Source: Pararhizobium mangrovi
GTDB lineage: Bacteria; Pseudomonadota; Alphaproteobacteria; Rhizobiales; Rhizobiaceae
DNA: 64,000 nt
Direction of reading: 5' to 3'
Assembly: GCF_006516965.1 (NCBI RefSeq)
Contig: NZ_VHLH01000004.1
Span: 170,726 to 234,725, forward strand
Shown here: positions 49,658 through 62,339 of the stretch, in pieces
Layout: each line of letters starts with the position of its first letter
Numbering within the stretch: position 1 is the first letter of the stretch
Program-made: the position numbers and the translations under genes
Notes under the pieces: model-generated
Database searches by the model: none
What the model saw: the letters and a program-made list of their open reading frames with translations, nothing else
Told to the model about the DNA's origin: nothing

Positions 49658-50707
49658 CTAAAGCAGAATGTCCGTGTAAAGCTCGGACTCGTCCGGCTCC
49701 GGATCGGACTGGGCGAAGTCCGCCGCATCGGAGACCTGGTCGCGGATCTCCTTGTCGATGGCTTTCAGTTCGTCCTCGTCCGCCCATTCGTTGTCGAGGA
49801 TGCGCTTGCGTACCTGCTCGATCGGATCGTGCTCGGAACGCATCTTCTGCACCTCGTCGCGCGTACGATACTTCGCCGGATCCGACATCGAGTGGCCGCG
49901 ATAGCGGTAGGTCTCCATCTCGAGGATCACCGGACCCTTGCCGGAGCGCGCCCAGTCGGTCGCCTCCTCGCCGGCCGCCTTGACGGCGCGAATGTCCATG
50001 CCGTCGACATGGAAACCGGGGATCTTGAACGAGGCGCCGCGTTCGGAAAAGGCAGGTTGCGCGGAAGAACGCGCGACCGAGGTGCCCATGGCGTAGCGGT
50101 TGTTCTCGATGATGAAGACCACCGGCAGCTTCCATAGCGAGGCCATGTTGAAGCTTTCGTAGACCTGGCCCTGATTGGCCGCGCCGTCGCCGAAATAGGT
50201 GAGGCTGACGAAGCCGTTCTCGCGGTACTGGTTGGCGAGCGCCAGACCCGCCCCGAGGGGCGCCGGCACGCCGACGATGCCGTGGCCGCCGTAGAAGTTC
50301 TTTTCCTTGGAGAACATGTGCATCGAGCCGCCCTTCCCCTTGGAATAGCCGCCCTGACGCCCCGTCAGCTCCGCCATCACGCCGCGCGGCGACATACCGG
50401 TTGCCAGCATATGGCCGTGGTCCCGATAGCCGGTGATGACCTGATCGCCGTCCTGCAGCGTCAGCTGCATGCCGGTGACGACGGCCTCCTGACCGATATA
50501 GAGGTGGCAGAAGCCGCCGATGAAGCCCATGCCGTAGAGCTGGCCGGCCTTTTCCTCGAAGCGGCGGATCAGAAGCATCCGGCGCAGCGCGTCGAACTCC
50601 TCGTCCTTGGAGAAGTCCGCGATCTTGTCGCCGATCGAAGGTTTGGTGGATCGCGACGAAGAGCCGGTTTTCCGCCGGCTGGACGATGCGGACTTGCGCG
50701 CGGCCAT
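49658..50707 (-). CDS. pdhA: Pyruvate dehydrogenase E1 alpha subunit
   Basis: PdhA binds thiamine diphosphate and decarboxylates pyruvate as an alpha2beta2 enzyme with PdhB. The 349 residues have a basic Ser/Arg/Lys-rich N terminus, MLLIRRFEEKAGQLYGMGFI, GFCHLYIGQEAVV and the ThDP motif GDGAANQGQVYESFNMASLW with NN at its end. The phosphorylation-loop-like RGHSMSDPAKYRT is also present. AGGGAGGC upstream supports the ATG. It is the first gene of the pdhABC run. Confidence 0.97.
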   Translation of the reverse strand: MAARKSASSSRRKTGSSSRSTKPSIGDKIADFSKDEEFDALRRMLLIRRFEEKAGQLYGMGFIGGFCHLYIGQEAVVTGMQLTLQDGDQVITGYRDHGHMLATGMSPRGVMAELTGRQGGYSKGKGGSMHMFSKEKNFYGGHGIVGVPAPLGAGLALANQYRENGFVSLTYFGDGAANQGQVYESFNMASLWKLPVVFIIENNRYAMGTSVARSSAQPAFSERGASFKIPGFHVDGMDIRAVKAAGEEATDWARSGKGPVILEMETYRYRGHSMSDPAKYRTRDEVQKMRSEHDPIEQVRKRILDNEWADEDELKAIDKEIRDQVSDAADFAQSDPEPDESELYTDILL

Positions 50708-50843
50708 GCATGCCTCCCTTCACGTCTTTGTTCGCATGAACATAGGCAAAAGAAGGTAGGCCGGCAATGCCAATATTGCATGCCTCTCTTGCACGCCAAA
50801 CCGCTGAAAAAAGCCGATAAAGTAGCGCTTAACCAGATTGCGG

Positions 50844-51167
50844 TTAATTCGATCGCCTGAATATGACGATGTCGTCGGGGCTGGTGACGTCGAGCATCTC
50901 GCGCGACTGTATGTCGAGCATGTCGCGATCGAGCGTATCGCCCTTGAGCAGAGAGGCCCTCTGTTCGAGCCCCTCGCGCTGGTGGCGCAGCCCGTCGAGC
51001 GTCTTGCTCAGTTCCGCCCTCTTTGCTTCGAGCTGGACACGCGCATTGAGGCCGAGATCGCCGTTCACCGCGTGGTAGCCGAAATAGCTCAGGAACACGG
51101 CCGCCAGGCAGGGAACCGTAAGGCGGCCGAGCCGCGACTGGCGGCGGTGCTTGGTACGCATGACCAT
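50844..51167 (-). CDS. ftsB: Septum formation protein FtsB/DivIC
   Basis: FtsB is a bitopic membrane protein that with FtsL and FtsQ links early and late cell-division proteins. The 107 residues have a short basic cytoplasmic N terminus (RTKHRRQSRLGR), one helix (about 16-35; LTVPCLAAVFLSYFGYHAV), a periplasmic coiled coil (ARVQLEAKRAELSKTLDGLR) and the conserved end RDMLDIQSREMLDVTSPDDI. The ATG at 51167 is favoured; a TTG at 51197 is possible. It lies between eno and pdhA as in other Rhizobiales. Confidence 0.9.
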   Translation of the reverse strand: MVMRTKHRRQSRLGRLTVPCLAAVFLSYFGYHAVNGDLGLNARVQLEAKRAELSKTLDGLRHQREGLEQRASLLKGDTLDRDMLDIQSREMLDVTSPDDIVIFRRSN

Positions 51168-51273
51168 GGGCGACAGGCTCCGGAAGACGAGACGCAAAAC
51201 GGGTTTCGTCGGAGCCTAGCGCCGAAGCGTTAACCGGGCGTTGACCACGCCGTGCGGCTTTGCCGCAGGCGCC

Positions 51274-52590
<1,317 letters not shown>

Positions 52591-52641
52591 TTAATCAATA
52601 CGCCGAATTCGTGCAATCGGACGAAGACGCGCGGACGCCGC

Positions 52642-53487
52642 TCAGCTCTTGGCGACCGCATCGAGGGCAAGCAGCCTGTCGAGAAGCCGCGGCATGTCCT
52701 CGATCGGCACCATGTTCGGGCCGTCGGACGGCGCGTTGTCCGGGTCCTCGTGCGTTTCGACGAAGACACCCGCGACGCCGACGGCGACGGCAGCGCGCGC
52801 CAGCGTCTCGACGAATTCGCGCTGGCCGCCGGTCGCACCGCCCTGGCCGCCGGGCTGCTGCACCGAATGGGTGGCATCGAAGATCACCGGTGCTCCGAGG
52901 CCCGCCATGATCGGCAGCGCGCGCATGTCGGAAACGAGGGTGTTGTAACCGAAGGAGACGCCGCGCTCGGTCAGAAGCACGTTCGGGTTGCCGCTTCCCG
53001 TGATCTTGGCGAGCACGTTCTTCATGTCCCAGGGCGCAAGGAACTGGCCCTTCTTGACGTTGATCGCCCGCCCGGTCGCGGCGGCCGCGACAAGCAGATC
53101 CGTCTGGCGACAGAGAAAGGCCGGGATCTGGAGAATGTCGACGACCTTCGCGACGGTCGCGCACTGTTCGGGCGAATGCACGTCGGTGAGCACGGGAAGG
53201 CCGAACTCGGCACGCAGTTCCTCGAACACGGCGAGGCTTTTTTCCAGCCCCATGCCACGCTGGCCGGAAAGCGACGTACGGTTCGCCTTGTCGAAGGAGG
53301 ACTTGTAGACGAGGCCTATATCCCGTTCGGCACAGATCTCCATGAGCATGCCGGCCATGTCGAAGGCGTGCTCGCGGCTTTCCATCTGGCAGGGACCGGC
53401 AATCAGGGTGAGCCGGCCGGTGTTGGAAAAGGCAACGGCCTTTTCGCCTTCGCCGACCGTGACGGTCGCATTCGGTCTCGTGATCAT
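52642..53487 (-). CDS. kdsA: 3-deoxy-D-manno-octulosonate 8-phosphate synthase
   Basis: KdsA condenses phosphoenolpyruvate with arabinose 5-phosphate to give KDO-8-phosphate for the lipopolysaccharide core. The 281 residues have [47 protein letters not shown] and [12 protein letters not shown]. Cys33 in GPCQ, where the E. coli enzyme has Asn, marks the metal-dependent class. The frame is open far upstream, but the ATG at 53487 begins the family-like protein; it overlaps the stop of the frameshifted VOC gene (ATGA). Confidence 0.96.
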   Translation of the reverse strand: MITRPNATVTVGEGEKAVAFSNTGRLTLIAGPCQMESREHAFDMAGMLMEICAERDIGLVYKSSFDKANRTSLSGQRGMGLEKSLAVFEELRAEFGLPVLTDVHSPEQCATVAKVVDILQIPAFLCRQTDLLVAAAATGRAINVKKGQFLAPWDMKNVLAKITGSGNPNVLLTERGVSFGYNTLVSDMRALPIMAGLGAPVIFDATHSVQQPGGQGGATGGQREFVETLARAAVAVGVAGVFVETHEDPDNAPSDGPNMVPIEDMPRLLDRLLALDAVAKS

Positions 53488-54381
53488 GGCGCTTCCTCGA
53501 AGGCGAATGTGCAGCCCTGGCCCGTCGCCGGCGGCACGACGAGGCGTGCACCCTTGCGGCGGACTGCGACGCCGGTTTCGCGCAGGCATGTCTCGACCGC
53601 GGCGAGCGAGCCGACCCGAAAGACGATACCGGCAAAGCGCAGACCACGCTCGCGACTTTCGACCGTTTCCCCGAAGAACGCCTCGAACCCTTCCGGCGTC
53701 AAGACCGAAAGGCGGGCGTTCGAGGTTTCCATGGAAAGGCCGAAGGAGCGCGAATCGACGTGGCGCTGCCGGGCAAGCGCCTGCAGGAAATACTGGAAAT
53801 CGGAAGGGTTCGGCTCGCTCATGACGATTTCGGCGATGCCGGAAACGCCGTTTGCGTGCGTCGTCGCGTCCTCGGCAGCAAGCGCCACCTCGCCGACGCG
53901 CTCGCATGTAAAGAAGGTCGCGTCCGGCGCGCGCAGGTCCGCGGCGAAGGCCAGGCGGAAGCCGGCGTCGCGTTTTCCCCCCGTCCGGTGCGCGGACGGC
54001 TCGCGCGAACGAAAGCGGAGCGCCCGCCGACATCCCTTCGCGTGCGAATGTCGCATGGTCGGCAGAGGCGTCCTGGCTCACGAAGGCGACGGCGGAGAAG
54101 CCGTCGTCACCGTTTCGAAAGCGGTAGGCGTAGTCCCGCGCGACGAAGACGTTGCCGGCCCGCGCTTCCGCCTCGCAGGTCTCGCGCGAGGCGATCGCGA
54201 GCGGCTCGAGATAGGTGCCGTCGGCGAAAAAGACGCAGGCGTTCTTCGTGCCGAAGGGATGGTTCGCCTCCGGCGCGACCGCAAAGCCGAGGGATTCCAG
54301 CCTGCCACGCGCGACGGCGAGATCGGCTGTCGGCAGGACCGCGTGGTCGACGGCGCGGGGAAGCTCGCTTCTCGTGCTCAT
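53484..54381 (-). pseudogene. VOC (glyoxalase-like) family protein, frameshifted
   Basis: Two frames together make one protein of about 298 residues. From ATG 54381 the first reads [40 protein letters not shown] and on to RAPDGG. From about 53980 another frame continues [40 protein letters not shown] and ends FAFEEAP. The break lies at six G (C at 53977-53982 on the + strand) after four A: removing one G restores a single frame. This is a glyoxalase-like VOC domain pair. It may be a true mutation, a sequencing error, or a slippery site; calling it a pseudogene is provisional. Confidence 0.75.
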
Positions 54382-54462
54382 GCCGAGGATTTGCCCGCTT
54401 TCTCGCCGGATATCAAGCAAGCCGAGCGGCTTCGCGTTCGGCCTGCCGGATGCCGCACGCGC

Positions 54463-56103
<1,641 letters not shown>

Positions 56104-56235
56104 TTACCGCCTGAAACCTGATTCCGCCAGCCCGATTTTGACCTTTTCCACGCTTCGTGACGGATCAAACGGCAGGCAAAGGGAACCGGAACCGCGAAAG
56201 CGGCGCCGGCCTTGATGATGAGGATGGGCGAAAGA

Positions 56236-56910
56236 TTACTGACCGGTCGGCATATCCGTTCCCGAATTGTCATCGTTCGAAGGCGTCTGCTGACCGTTAT
56301 TCTGGCCCGAGCCCTGGCTGGAACTCTGTCCGCCATTCTGGCCAGCACCGTTCCCGACACCCGCGTCGCTTCCGCCGCCCGTCGGAACGCCGGACCGAGC
56401 GTCGTCACCGGTCGTCGTCTGGCCGTTGCCCTGCCCGGCCGCATTGCCGCCGTTCGAGGAGGACGGCTGCTGCGTGGAGGACTGGCCACCGGCATTGCCG
56501 CCATTGGTCGAGCCGTTCTGGTTCGCGCCCTGCCCGGCCGTGCCACCGTTCGCCTGGTTGCCACCGGTACCGGCATTACCGTCCGGTGCGCTCTGGTTCA
56601 GCTGGTCGAGGAGCGTGCCACCGGAATTGTCGCCGTTCTGGCCGGAGCCCTGCTGGACGGGGATGCGGTCGAGAATGTCCGTCGGGCCGCCGCCGTAACG
56701 GGCCAGAAGGCCGAGACCGAGCGAGGTGGCGAAGAAGGCCGCCGCCAAGATGCCCGTCGTGCGTGTCAGCGCGTTGGCCGCACCACGCGCCGACATGAAA
56801 CCGGAGCCGCCGCCGATCCCGAGACCGCCGCCCTCGGACTTCTGGACGAGGACGATGCCGACCAGCGCGATGACGATCAGGAGATGAAGGACGATCAGGA
56901 TCGTGTGCAT
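56236..56910 (-). CDS. secG: Protein translocase subunit SecG with a long disordered tail
   Basis: SecG is an auxiliary subunit of the SecYEG export channel. The conserved core (residues 1-88) has two helices: MHTILIVLHLLIVIALVGIV, then the GGGLGIGGGSGFMSARGAAN loop, and GILAAAFFATSLGLGLLARY. After residue 88 comes about 135 residues composed almost entirely of Gly, Asn, Gln, Ser and Thr. That makes the protein (224 residues) clearly longer than usual SecG. Placement between tpiA and pyrG is standard in Rhizobiales. The tail is probably cytoplasmic or periplasmic disorder; function unknown. Confidence 0.93.
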   Translation of the reverse strand: MHTILIVLHLLIVIALVGIVLVQKSEGGGLGIGGGSGFMSARGAANALTRTTGILAAAFFATSLGLGLLARYGGGPTDILDRIPVQQGSGQNGDNSGGTLLDQLNQSAPDGNAGTGGNQANGGTAGQGANQNGSTNGGNAGGQSSTQQPSSSNGGNAAGQGNGQTTTGDDARSGVPTGGGSDAGVGNGAGQNGGQSSSQGSGQNNGQQTPSNDDNSGTDMPTGQ

Positions 56911-57013
56911 AAAGGCTTTCCGGGCGCAAAAAGGGGGAAAATCGAGTTGGGCGGGTCATTACACGACGCCGCGGGGCTTTCCAACCCCGCCGGCCGGACC
57001 TGCCGTCAAAACG

Positions 57014-57772
57014 TCACGGGGCGTCCGGCTGCGCCGTCGCCTCGGCGATCGCGAGAAAGCCGCCCGCATCGAGGCTCGCACCGCCGACGAGTGCTCCGTC
57101 GACATTGGCGACGCCCATGATGGCGCCGGCGTTGTCCGGCTTCACGGAGCCACCGTACAGCAGCCGCATACCGGGTGCGAGCGTTTCCGTGCGCTGGCGC
57201 AGGAAATCGTGAACCTCGCCGATATCCTCGAGCGAGGGCGTCAGTCCGGTGCCGATCGCCCAGACTGGCTCATAGGCGATGACGGTGTTCCTGGCCGTGG
57301 CACCCACCGGCAGCGAACCTTCGAGCTGGCGGCCGACGACCGCGATCGTCTCTCCGTTTTCGCGTTCGAATCGGGTTTCGCCGACGCACACGATGGCGAT
57401 CAATCCGGCCGCATGGGCGGCTTCGGCCTTTTGCCGCACGAGGTCGTCACTCTCGCCGTGATCGGCCCGACGCTCGGAATGGCCGGCGATGACGTGAGTC
57501 GCGAAGCAGTCCGCGAGCATCGCCGCGGAAACGTCGCCCGTGTGCGCGCCGGAACTCTCGGGGTGGCAATCCTGCCCGCCGATACAAAGTGCCGTATCTT
57601 GTGCAAGCGTCGTCGCGACGTAGGTGAGCGTCGCCGGCGGGCACAGGAGGAGATCGCAGTTCGGCGCCAGCGCGTCGGATGCATCCGCGACGCGCTTGAT
57701 CTCGCCGAGCCGCGCGCGCAGGCCGTTCATTTTCCAGTTGCCCGCCACGAGCGGACGAATGCCGGGTGTCAT
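57014..57772 (-). CDS. tpiA: Triosephosphate isomerase
   Basis: TpiA interconverts dihydroxyacetone phosphate and glyceraldehyde 3-phosphate. The 252 residues show the catalytic Lys in AGNWKMNG, the electrophile His in VIAGHSERR, the catalytic Glu in [11 protein letters not shown] and the phosphate-binding [15 protein letters not shown] before the ATG at 57772 fixes the start. The upstream open stretch to 57859 is not family-like. It is divergent from the ppiD gene. Confidence 0.98.
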   Translation of the reverse strand: MTPGIRPLVAGNWKMNGLRARLGEIKRVADASDALAPNCDLLLCPPATLTYVATTLAQDTALCIGGQDCHPESSGAHTGDVSAAMLADCFATHVIAGHSERRADHGESDDLVRQKAEAAHAAGLIAIVCVGETRFERENGETIAVVGRQLEGSLPVGATARNTVIAYEPVWAIGTGLTPSLEDIGEVHDFLRQRTETLAPGMRLLYGGSVKPDNAGAIMGVANVDGALVGGASLDAGGFLAIAEATAQPDAP

Positions 57773-57957
57773 GACACCTCTCCCTTTTGTCGTTTCACGC
57801 CGCCTATCAGATGGCGACCGTGCGCGACAACGATCGCGGGTGAACGAAGCACCTGCCAATTCGCTCCGCGCTCTTCAATTTACCGGTTCTTTCGGCTATC
57901 AGGTGCGCGAAATCACCACCGGAACGCTTAAAAAACAGCGACGAGGTCGACACCGCC

Positions 57958-59853
57958 ATGATGGACTTGATGCGCCGCGCCGCCCAGACCTGGGCCGCCA
58001 AGCTGCTTCTGATCGTTCTCGTTCTCTCGTTCGGCGTGTGGGGTATCTCCGGCACGGTGATGAACGGGATCGGCGGCGGCGATGCGGTCGTCAAGGTCGG
58101 CAATATCGACGTCTCGTCGAACGAGTTCCGCCTTGCCTACCGGCGCGACCTCGCCATGCTTTCCCAGCAGTTCAACACGCAGCTGACGCCCGAACAGGCC
58201 AAGGCGCTCGGCGTGGAACAACGCGTCTATTCGCAGCTCGCATCGAGCGCGACGCTCGACCAGCTGGCCGAAAACATGGATCTCGGCATTTCGCAGGACG
58301 AACTCGCCAAGACGATCGGCTCCGATCCGGCTTTCCAGGATTCGTCCGGCAATTTCAGCCGCCAGACGTTCCAGAGCACGCTTGCCAATGCCGGCATGAC
58401 GCAGAAGGACTACATCGCCGACCAGGGTCACGCCGCCGTGCGCCGGCAGATCGTCGAGGCGCTCGCGGGCGGCATGCAGCCGCCTGTGACCCTCGTCAAC
58501 GCCACGCTGCAGCACGAGAACGCGACCCGGGACGTGGAATATCTGCTCGTCACGAAGGACATGATCGACCCGATCGGGGATCCGAGCGACAAGCAGCTGC
58601 AATCCTATTACGACGCGCACAAGAGCGACTATCAGGCATCGGAATTCCGCAAGATCGCCTATGCCGCGCTGACGCCCCAGACGATCGCCGATCCGGGTTC
58701 CGTTTCCGAAAAGCAGGCGCGGGAATATTACGAGCAGAACGCCGACCAGTACGGTACGCCCGAAAGGCGCACGGTTGAGCAGCTGTCCTTCCCCGACCAG
58801 AAGGTCGCCGAAGCCGCGAAAGACAAGCTCGATGAGGGCACGTCCTTCGAAGCGCTCGCCAAGGAACAGGGCAAGAGCGCCGACGACATCAAGCTCGGAA
58901 CGTTCAGCCGCAAGGATTTTCCCGGCAAGAACCTCGCCGAAGCCGCCTTTTCGCTGAAGAACGCCGGCGACACCTCGGGTGTGGTCAAGGGCGCGTTCGG
59001 GCCGGTCATTCTCAAGGTCACGAACATCGAGGCGGGCAATACCAAGCCCTTCGATCAGGTCGAGGGCGAGATCCGCAAGCAGATCGCCACGCAAAACGCC
59101 GGCGATCGCATCTCGGACGTGCTGACGAGCTACCAGGACGACCGCGCGGGTGGGGCGAGCCTGGTGGAAGCGGCCAAGAAGGAGGGCCTGAAGCCTGTCG
59201 TCGTCGATGCCGTGAACCGCCAGGGCGAGACGCCGAAGGGCAAGAAGCTCGATCTTCCCAAGCAGGGCGAACTTTTGAAGGCGGCCTTCGACAATCCGCA
59301 GGGCGAGGAAATCCAGCCGCTGAACTACGGCACCGCCGGCTATCTCTGGGTGGAAGTGCTGAACGTCGACAAGGCACATCAGCGCCCGTTGAAGGAGGTC
59401 CGCGACCAGGTGGCGAGCGACTGGAAGGCCGAACAGACGGACAAGGCCGTCGCCGCCAAGGCGAAGGCGATCCGCAAGAAGATCACCGGCGATACGACGC
59501 TCAAGGCCGTCGCCGACGAACTCGGCGTCGGCCTGCAGACGAAACAGGGCATCAAGCGAAGCGGCGGCGACGCTGTCTTCGGCGATGCGGCGGTTGCGGC
59601 AGCGTTCGAAGGACCGCAGGGGCTCGTCGCGGTGGCGCCGGCCGCCAACCCGCCGGAACAGATCGTGCTTCACGTCACCGGCGTCCATAACGGCACGCAG
59701 CAGGGCTACGACGCCCTGCCCGACCAGGCGTTGACGGCCATGACGAACCGGATGAAGAACACGGTGTTCGGTGAGATGGTCACGATGCTGCAGAAGAAAT
59801 ACGGCGTCTCGATCAACCAGCAGTTGGGCCAGCAGGCCATCCAGCAATATTGA
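57958..59853 (+). CDS. ppiD: PpiD-like membrane-anchored peptidyl-prolyl isomerase (SurA_N)
   Basis: PpiD-type chaperones are anchored in the inner membrane near the Sec channel and help exported proteins fold. The 631 residues have one N-terminal helix (about 14-35; [18 protein letters not shown]), a SurA_N-like domain (about 37-200), and a parvulin-type PPIase domain (about 240-370; [49 protein letters not shown]). A long helical C-terminal chaperone domain follows. ATG 57958 is taken; the next codon is also ATG. The gene stands upstream of trpD, separated by the 21-bp tandem repeats. Confidence 0.92.
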   Translation: MMDLMRRAAQTWAAKLLLIVLVLSFGVWGISGTVMNGIGGGDAVVKVGNIDVSSNEFRLAYRRDLAMLSQQFNTQLTPEQAKALGVEQRVYSQLASSATLDQLAENMDLGISQDELAKTIGSDPAFQDSSGNFSRQTFQSTLANAGMTQKDYIADQGHAAVRRQIVEALAGGMQPPVTLVNATLQHENATRDVEYLLVTKDMIDPIGDPSDKQLQSYYDAHKSDYQASEFRKIAYAALTPQTIADPGSVSEKQAREYYEQNADQYGTPERRTVEQLSFPDQKVAEAAKDKLDEGTSFEALAKEQGKSADDIKLGTFSRKDFPGKNLAEAAFSLKNAGDTSGVVKGAFGPVILKVTNIEAGNTKPFDQVEGEIRKQIATQNAGDRISDVLTSYQDDRAGGASLVEAAKKEGLKPVVVDAVNRQGETPKGKKLDLPKQGELLKAAFDNPQGEEIQPLNYGTAGYLWVEVLNVDKAHQRPLKEVRDQVASDWKAEQTDKAVAAKAKAIRKKITGDTTLKAVADELGVGLQTKQGIKRSGGDAVFGDAAVAAAFEGPQGLVAVAPAANPPEQIVLHVTGVHNGTQQGYDALPDQALTAMTNRMKNTVFGEMVTMLQKKYGVSINQQLGQQAIQQY

Positions 59854-59912
59854 CCCGCCTGCTCATGGCATCGACCCGCCTGCTTATAGCATGGACCCGC
59901 CCGCTCATGGCG
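59850..59912 (+). repeat. Three 21-bp tandem repeats between ppiD and trpD
   Basis: Units at 59850-59870, 59871-59891 and 59892-59912 share the core GACCCGCCTGCTCATGGCA with few differences. The unit is a multiple of three, and in the trpD frame it reads IDPPAHG three times, but that frame is upstream of the trpD start. The first unit overlaps the last codon of ppiD. Confidence 0.85.
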
Positions 59913-59926
59913 AAGACGAGAGGCGC

Positions 59927-60961
59927 ATGACCGATCTGAAGAGTGCGATCGCGCGGATTGCCGACGGTGAGCGCCTCGATGCCGACGCCGCGCGCGAGGC
60001 CTTCGACGTGATGATGGCGGGCAACGCAACGCCGAGCCAGATTGGCGGCTTTCTGATGGCGCTGAGGGTGCGCGGCGAAACGGTGCCCGAGATCGTCGGC
60101 GCCGTGCGTTCGATGCGCGCGCGAATGGTCCCCGTCGAGGCGCCCGCCGACGCGATCGACATCGTCGGGACCGGCGGCGACGGTGCTGGCACGTACAACG
60201 TTTCGACCTGCGCTGCGTTTCTGACCGCGGCGGCCGGCGTTCCGGTCGCAAAGCACGGCAATCGTGCCCTTTCCTCGAAATCGGGCACGGCGGATGCGCT
60301 GACGGCGCTCGGCGTCAATCTGGAGCTTTCGCCCGAAGGCATTGCCGCATGCGTGCGTGAGGCCGGGCTCGGCTTCATGTTCGCGCCGAACCATCATTCG
60401 GCAATGCGCCATGTCGGTCCCTCGCGGGTCGAACTTGGCACGCGCACGATCTTCAATCTTCTCGGTCCGCTCGCCAATCCGGCAAGCGTGAAGCGCCAGC
60501 TTCTCGGTGTCTACGCGCGCGAATGGGTCGAGCCGCTTGCCGAGGTGCTGCGAGATCTCGGCGTGGAGCGCGTCTGGGTCGTGCACGGCGACGGTCTGGA
60601 CGAGCTGACGACGACCGGATCGAACACCGTCGCCATCCTCGAAGACGGAGCGATCCGCACCGAAGAGATCGACGCGCGCGACCTCGGCGTGGATCGTGTC
60701 GATCTGAGCGCGCTCAAGGGCGGCGACGGCGTGCACAATGCTGCGGCCCTGCGTGCGGTCCTGACCGGCGAGCGCAACGCGTATCGCGATATCTCCGTGC
60801 TCAATGCGGGTGCCGCCCTCGTCGTCGCCGGACGCGTGGCGACACTCGGCGAAGGCATGGAGATCGCCGCGGGCACCATCGAGAGTGGCGCCGCTCTCGC
60901 TGTCCTCGAAAAGCTGGTGAGCGTTTCCAATATCCACGCCAAGGCGGACGCACGACGCTGA
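59927..60961 (+). CDS. trpD: Anthranilate phosphoribosyltransferase
   Basis: TrpD adds the phosphoribosyl group to anthranilate, the second step of tryptophan synthesis. The 344 residues have [15 protein letters not shown] (PRPP binding), [20 protein letters not shown], the [12 protein letters not shown] segment and [13 protein letters not shown]. The frame is open upstream through the 21-bp repeats, but the ATG at 59927, preceded by GAGAGGC, begins the family-like [17 protein letters not shown]. It is followed by trpC. Confidence 0.97.
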   Translation: MTDLKSAIARIADGERLDADAAREAFDVMMAGNATPSQIGGFLMALRVRGETVPEIVGAVRSMRARMVPVEAPADAIDIVGTGGDGAGTYNVSTCAAFLTAAAGVPVAKHGNRALSSKSGTADALTALGVNLELSPEGIAACVREAGLGFMFAPNHHSAMRHVGPSRVELGTRTIFNLLGPLANPASVKRQLLGVYAREWVEPLAEVLRDLGVERVWVVHGDGLDELTTTGSNTVAILEDGAIRTEEIDARDLGVDRVDLSALKGGDGVHNAAALRAVLTGERNAYRDISVLNAGAALVVAGRVATLGEGMEIAAGTIESGAALAVLEKLVSVSNIHAKADARR

Positions 60962-61024
60962 AACGTGCTACGGCCCGAGCGACCGATCACCGGTTTTCGC
61001 ACGAAATCCATGGAGCAAGGCCGA

Positions 61025-61837
61025 ATGAGCAACATCCTGACGCGGATCGAAGCCTACAAGCGTGAGGAGATCGCTTCGGCCAGGAGCGCGCGCCCGCTCG
61101 CCGAACTTCGCGCGGCGATCCGCGATCTCGATGGACCGCGCGGTTTTCGCAAGGCCCTCGACGCGCGCCGCGATGCCGGTGCCTTCGCGCTGATCGCCGA
61201 AATCAAGAAAGCGAGCCCGTCGAAGGGCCTCATCCGTGAGGATTTCGATCCGCCGTCGCTCGCGGCACGCTATGAAGCCGGTGGCGCGACCTGCCTTTCG
61301 GTGCTGACCGACAATCCCTCCTTTCAGGGACGTCCGGAGTTCCTGACGAGCGCTCGCGCGGCGTGCTCGCTTCCCGCCCTGCGCAAGGACTTCCTCTTCG
61401 ACACCTATCAGGTCTATGAGGCGCGCGCATGGGGTGCGGATGCGATCCTTATCATCCTCGCGGCCGTGGACGATGCGCTTGCGCATGAACTCGCCGATGC
61501 GGCGGGCGAACTCGCCATGGACGTGCTGGTCGAGGTCCACGACGAGGCGGAGATGGCACGGGCGCATGCGCTCGGCACTCACCTCGTCGGCATCAACAAC
61601 CGCGACCTCAGAACCTTCGAGGTGGATCTTTCCGTCGCGACGCGGCTTGCGAAGCTGGCGCCGAAAGAAAGCCATCTGGTCGCCGAAAGCGGCATCTTCA
61701 CCCATGCCGATTGCCGCATACTCGCAGAAAGCGGCATCTCCACCTTTCTCGTCGGCGAAAGCCTGATGCGCCAGGCCGATGTGGCCGCAGCGACCGCAAG
61801 GCTTCTCACCGAGACCGAACGCACGGCGGCGGAGTGA
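61025..61837 (+). CDS. trpC: Indole-3-glycerol phosphate synthase
   Basis: TrpC cyclises CdRP to indole-3-glycerol phosphate, the fourth tryptophan step. The 270-residue TIM barrel shows [70 protein letters not shown] and [11 protein letters not shown]. It is stand-alone, not fused to TrpF. It is separated by 63 bases from trpD and overlaps nothing; moaC follows after four bases. Confidence 0.97.
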   Translation: MSNILTRIEAYKREEIASARSARPLAELRAAIRDLDGPRGFRKALDARRDAGAFALIAEIKKASPSKGLIREDFDPPSLAARYEAGGATCLSVLTDNPSFQGRPEFLTSARAACSLPALRKDFLFDTYQVYEARAWGADAILIILAAVDDALAHELADAAGELAMDVLVEVHDEAEMARAHALGTHLVGINNRDLRTFEVDLSVATRLAKLAPKESHLVAESGIFTHADCRILAESGISTFLVGESLMRQADVAAATARLLTETERTAAE

Positions 61838-61841
61838 CCCC

Positions 61842-62339
61842 ATGGCCGACGCCCTTTCCCATATCGATGCCAACGGCACGGCCGACATGGTCGATGTCGG
61901 CGGAAAAGCGGAGACCGAACGGGTCGCCGTCGCCGAAGGGTCGGTCTTCATGAAGCCCGAGACGCTGGAACTCATACGCTCCGGCAACGCCAAGAAGGGC
62001 GACGTGATCGGCACCGCACGCATCGCCGGCATCATGGCGGCCAAGAACACCGCCTCGCTGATCCCGCTCTGCCATCCGCTGATGCTCACCAAGGTCGGCG
62101 TCGCGATTACGGAACGCGACGACGGTGCGGGGCTGCGCGTGGAGGCGACGGTGCGCCTTTCCGGCAGAACCGGCGTCGAGATGGAAGCGCTGACGGCCGT
62201 CAGCATCGCCTGCCTGACGATCTACGACATGGCGAAAGCTGCCGACAAGGGCATGGAGATCGGCGAGACGCGGCTTCTGTCCAAGAGCGGCGGCAAGTCC
62301 GGCGACTGGTCTCGCGCGGCAAGCACCGGAGAGACATGA
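61842..62339 (+). CDS. moaC: Cyclic pyranopterin monophosphate synthase
   Basis: MoaC acts with MoaA to convert GTP to cyclic pyranopterin monophosphate, the first step of molybdenum cofactor synthesis. The 165 residues contain [37 protein letters not shown] and [20 protein letters not shown], with the conserved Asp/Lys/His residues. It is sandwiched between trpC and moeA with almost no spacing, a conserved arrangement in Rhizobiales. Confidence 0.97.
   Translation: MADALSHIDANGTADMVDVGGKAETERVAVAEGSVFMKPETLELIRSGNAKKGDVIGTARIAGIMAAKNTASLIPLCHPLMLTKVGVAITERDDGAGLRVEATVRLSGRTGVEMEALTAVSIACLTIYDMAKAADKGMEIGETRLLSKSGGKSGDWSRAASTGET

Noticed and set aside
53488..54420. A single long kdsA reading frame extended upstream to 54420
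   Set aside because: The upstream part is the first half of the VOC gene read through the frameshift into out-of-frame sequence; KdsA itself begins at 53487.
59771..59926. N-terminal extension of TrpD through the 21-bp repeats
   Set aside because: The frame is open, but the leading part is antiphase ppiD sequence; the ATG at 59927 has a ribosome binding site and the normal TrpD N terminus.
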